Positions 63,458-64,000 of a stretch of 64,000 bases of DNA are shown piece by piece. The DNA lies in the NCBI GenBank assembly GCA_902576375.1, contig CACGUZ010000003.1, forward strand, positions 111,657 to 175,656, written 5' to 3'. Both the position numbers and the translations under genes were made by a program. Each line of letters begins with the position of its first letter. Position 1 is the stretch's first letter. The notes under the pieces are model-generated. The model saw only the letters and a program-made list of their open reading frames with translations. It was not told the DNA's origin and did no database searches. This DNA is from an uncultured Pelagibacteraceae bacterium. GTDB taxonomy: Bacteria; Pseudomonadota; Alphaproteobacteria; Pelagibacterales; Pelagibacteraceae.

Positions 63458-64000
63458 ATGTTGAATAATATTATGGAAAAATTAAACCAATTTGAAAAAG
63501 AATTTTCTCAATTATCAAGACATCATAGTAAATTAGTAAATTTTGTTCTTCCAGAATTAAAAAAAATTTCGAATTCAAATATTCTTGAATTTGGCGTTAG
63601 CAATGATGCTATGTCAACTGAATTATTTTTAAATCATTCTAAACAACATAACTGCAAACTCTTTTCTGTAGACATCGTAGATTATAAAACAAAATTCAAA
63701 GATAAAAATTGGAAATTTATATTAAGTAGAGATGATAATTATAAATTCGTAAAAGAAAAGATACCTGACGAATTTGAATTAATACTCTTAGACACCATAC
63801 ATGAGGCAAAACATGTCGAAAATATAATTTATAATTATTATGAAAAACTGAAAAAGAATTCTTGTTTTTTTATTGATGACATAAACTGGATGCCATATGT
63901 TCAAAATTCAGAAAAAGATCATTTCTATAATGAGATTAATAATTTTGAGACATTCGAAAAGCTTCTAGAAATACATTTTAACAATAGAAATAATATTTTT
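63458..64000 (+). CDS. Class I methyltransferase-like protein, 3' end outside window
   Basis: Open reading frame of 181 codons with no stop before the window ends. The segment NILEFGVSNDAMSTELFL near 39-56 is a SAM motif I with Glu-Phe-Gly-Val in place of the usual Asp/Glu-xGxGxG. FSVDIVDY near 70-77 is the acidic motif II. EFELILLDTIHEAKHVENII near 108-127 with FFIDDINWMPY near 140-150 resembles Methyltransf_24-type sugar or surface-glycan methyltransferases. An alternative ATG is five codons in. Function open. Confidence 0.7.
   Translation, partial: MLNNIMEKLNQFEKEFSQLSRHHSKLVNFVLPELKKISNSNILEFGVSNDAMSTELFLNHSKQHNCKLFSVDIVDYKTKFKDKNWKFILSRDDNYKFVKEKIPDEFELILLDTIHEAKHVENIIYNYYEKLKKNSCFFIDDINWMPYVQNSEKDHFYNEINNFETFEKLLEIHFNNRNNIF

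Larger units (their letters stand above)
52594..64000. other. Surface-glycan genomic island (hypervariable region)
   Basis: Twelve consecutive genes concern surface polysaccharide or are membrane proteins of unknown role. Base composition and poly-A/T runs are even more extreme than in the core. It starts 50 nt beyond 5S rRNA and runs off the right edge. I recall that SAR11 genomes have a large hypervariable region between the 23S and 5S rRNA genes carrying such genes; position and content fit. No mobile-element gene is seen. Confidence 0.75.

Noticed and set aside
52594..64000. Mobile element or CRISPR in the variable island
   Set aside because: No transposase or integrase motif, no terminal inverted repeats and no regularly spaced direct repeats were seen on reading both strands.

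Overview
The window looks like a piece of a SAR11-clade (Pelagibacterales) alphaproteobacterial chromosome. The DNA is very AT-rich, and genes sit a few bases apart or overlap. No stretch of 300 bases lacks a gene, and I see no transposase, integrase or CRISPR array. Alphaproteobacterial markers include a TrcR-type regulator, a 36-residue aa3-oxidase subunit IV, split pntAA/pntAB/pntB, and an initiator tRNA of alphaproteobacterial type. The assignment rests on gene content, order and base composition recalled from cultured SAR11; no search was run.

Layout. (1) 82-2409, minus strand: a dolichyl-phosphate-mannose-synthase-like glycosyltransferase, a GMC-type flavoprotein and an unlisted 55-residue Tat-signal peptide gene, all downstream of a dihydroorotase-like gene. 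(2) 2432-31859: core metabolism and housekeeping. This part holds pyrC, ygfZ, tRNA-Leu(GAG), nadA-nadC, ppdK-glyS-glyQ-S49 peptidase, two prenyl synthases with dxs and xseB, pdxH, aroC, a Sua5-type enzyme, an ABC-2 transporter, tRNA-Arg(TCG), rluD, rpoH, purA-thiD-glmM-folP-ftsH and tilS-cpoB. (3) 31887-39167: the Tol-Pal envelope system with ruvC, yebC, a YmdB-type phosphodiesterase, 5-FCL, zapA and a ZauP-like coiled-coil gene. (4) 39221-47427: tkt-gap-pgk-fba-thiE-efp-suhB, then rpmE-trcR-rpsU and initiator tRNA. (5) 47431-52593: an O-antigen ligase/polymerase-like gene, a transaldolase, the pnt proton-pumping transhydrogenase, oxidase subunit IV, rpmJ and a 5S rRNA gene with no 23S beside it. 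(6) 52594-64000 (runs off the end): a surface-glycan island with gmd/fcl, three FkbM-type methyltransferases, four other glycan enzymes, two large uncharacterised membrane proteins and a partial methyltransferase.

How the parts fit. Section 4 and ppdK give lower glycolysis/gluconeogenesis with class I aldolase and PPDK, while tkt and transaldolase give the non-oxidative pentose branch; pnt supplies NADPH from the proton gradient. The prenyl synthases make quinone side chains and probably undecaprenyl-type carriers used by the glycan genes. Region 6 corresponds in position and content to the hypervariable region that I recall lying between the 23S and 5S rRNA genes in SAR11 genomes.

Most notable observations: the detached 5S gene has its own sigma70-like promoter, and rpmJ starts about 15 nt past its 3' end. 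The O-antigen ligase-like gene starts 3 nt after the initiator tRNA. rpsU has no ATG start but has a perfect GGAGGT ahead of an ATT codon that overlaps the stop of a 22-codon leader ORF. A minimal Tat peptide overlaps the start of the GMC flavoprotein. The 81 bases at the left edge show no gene.
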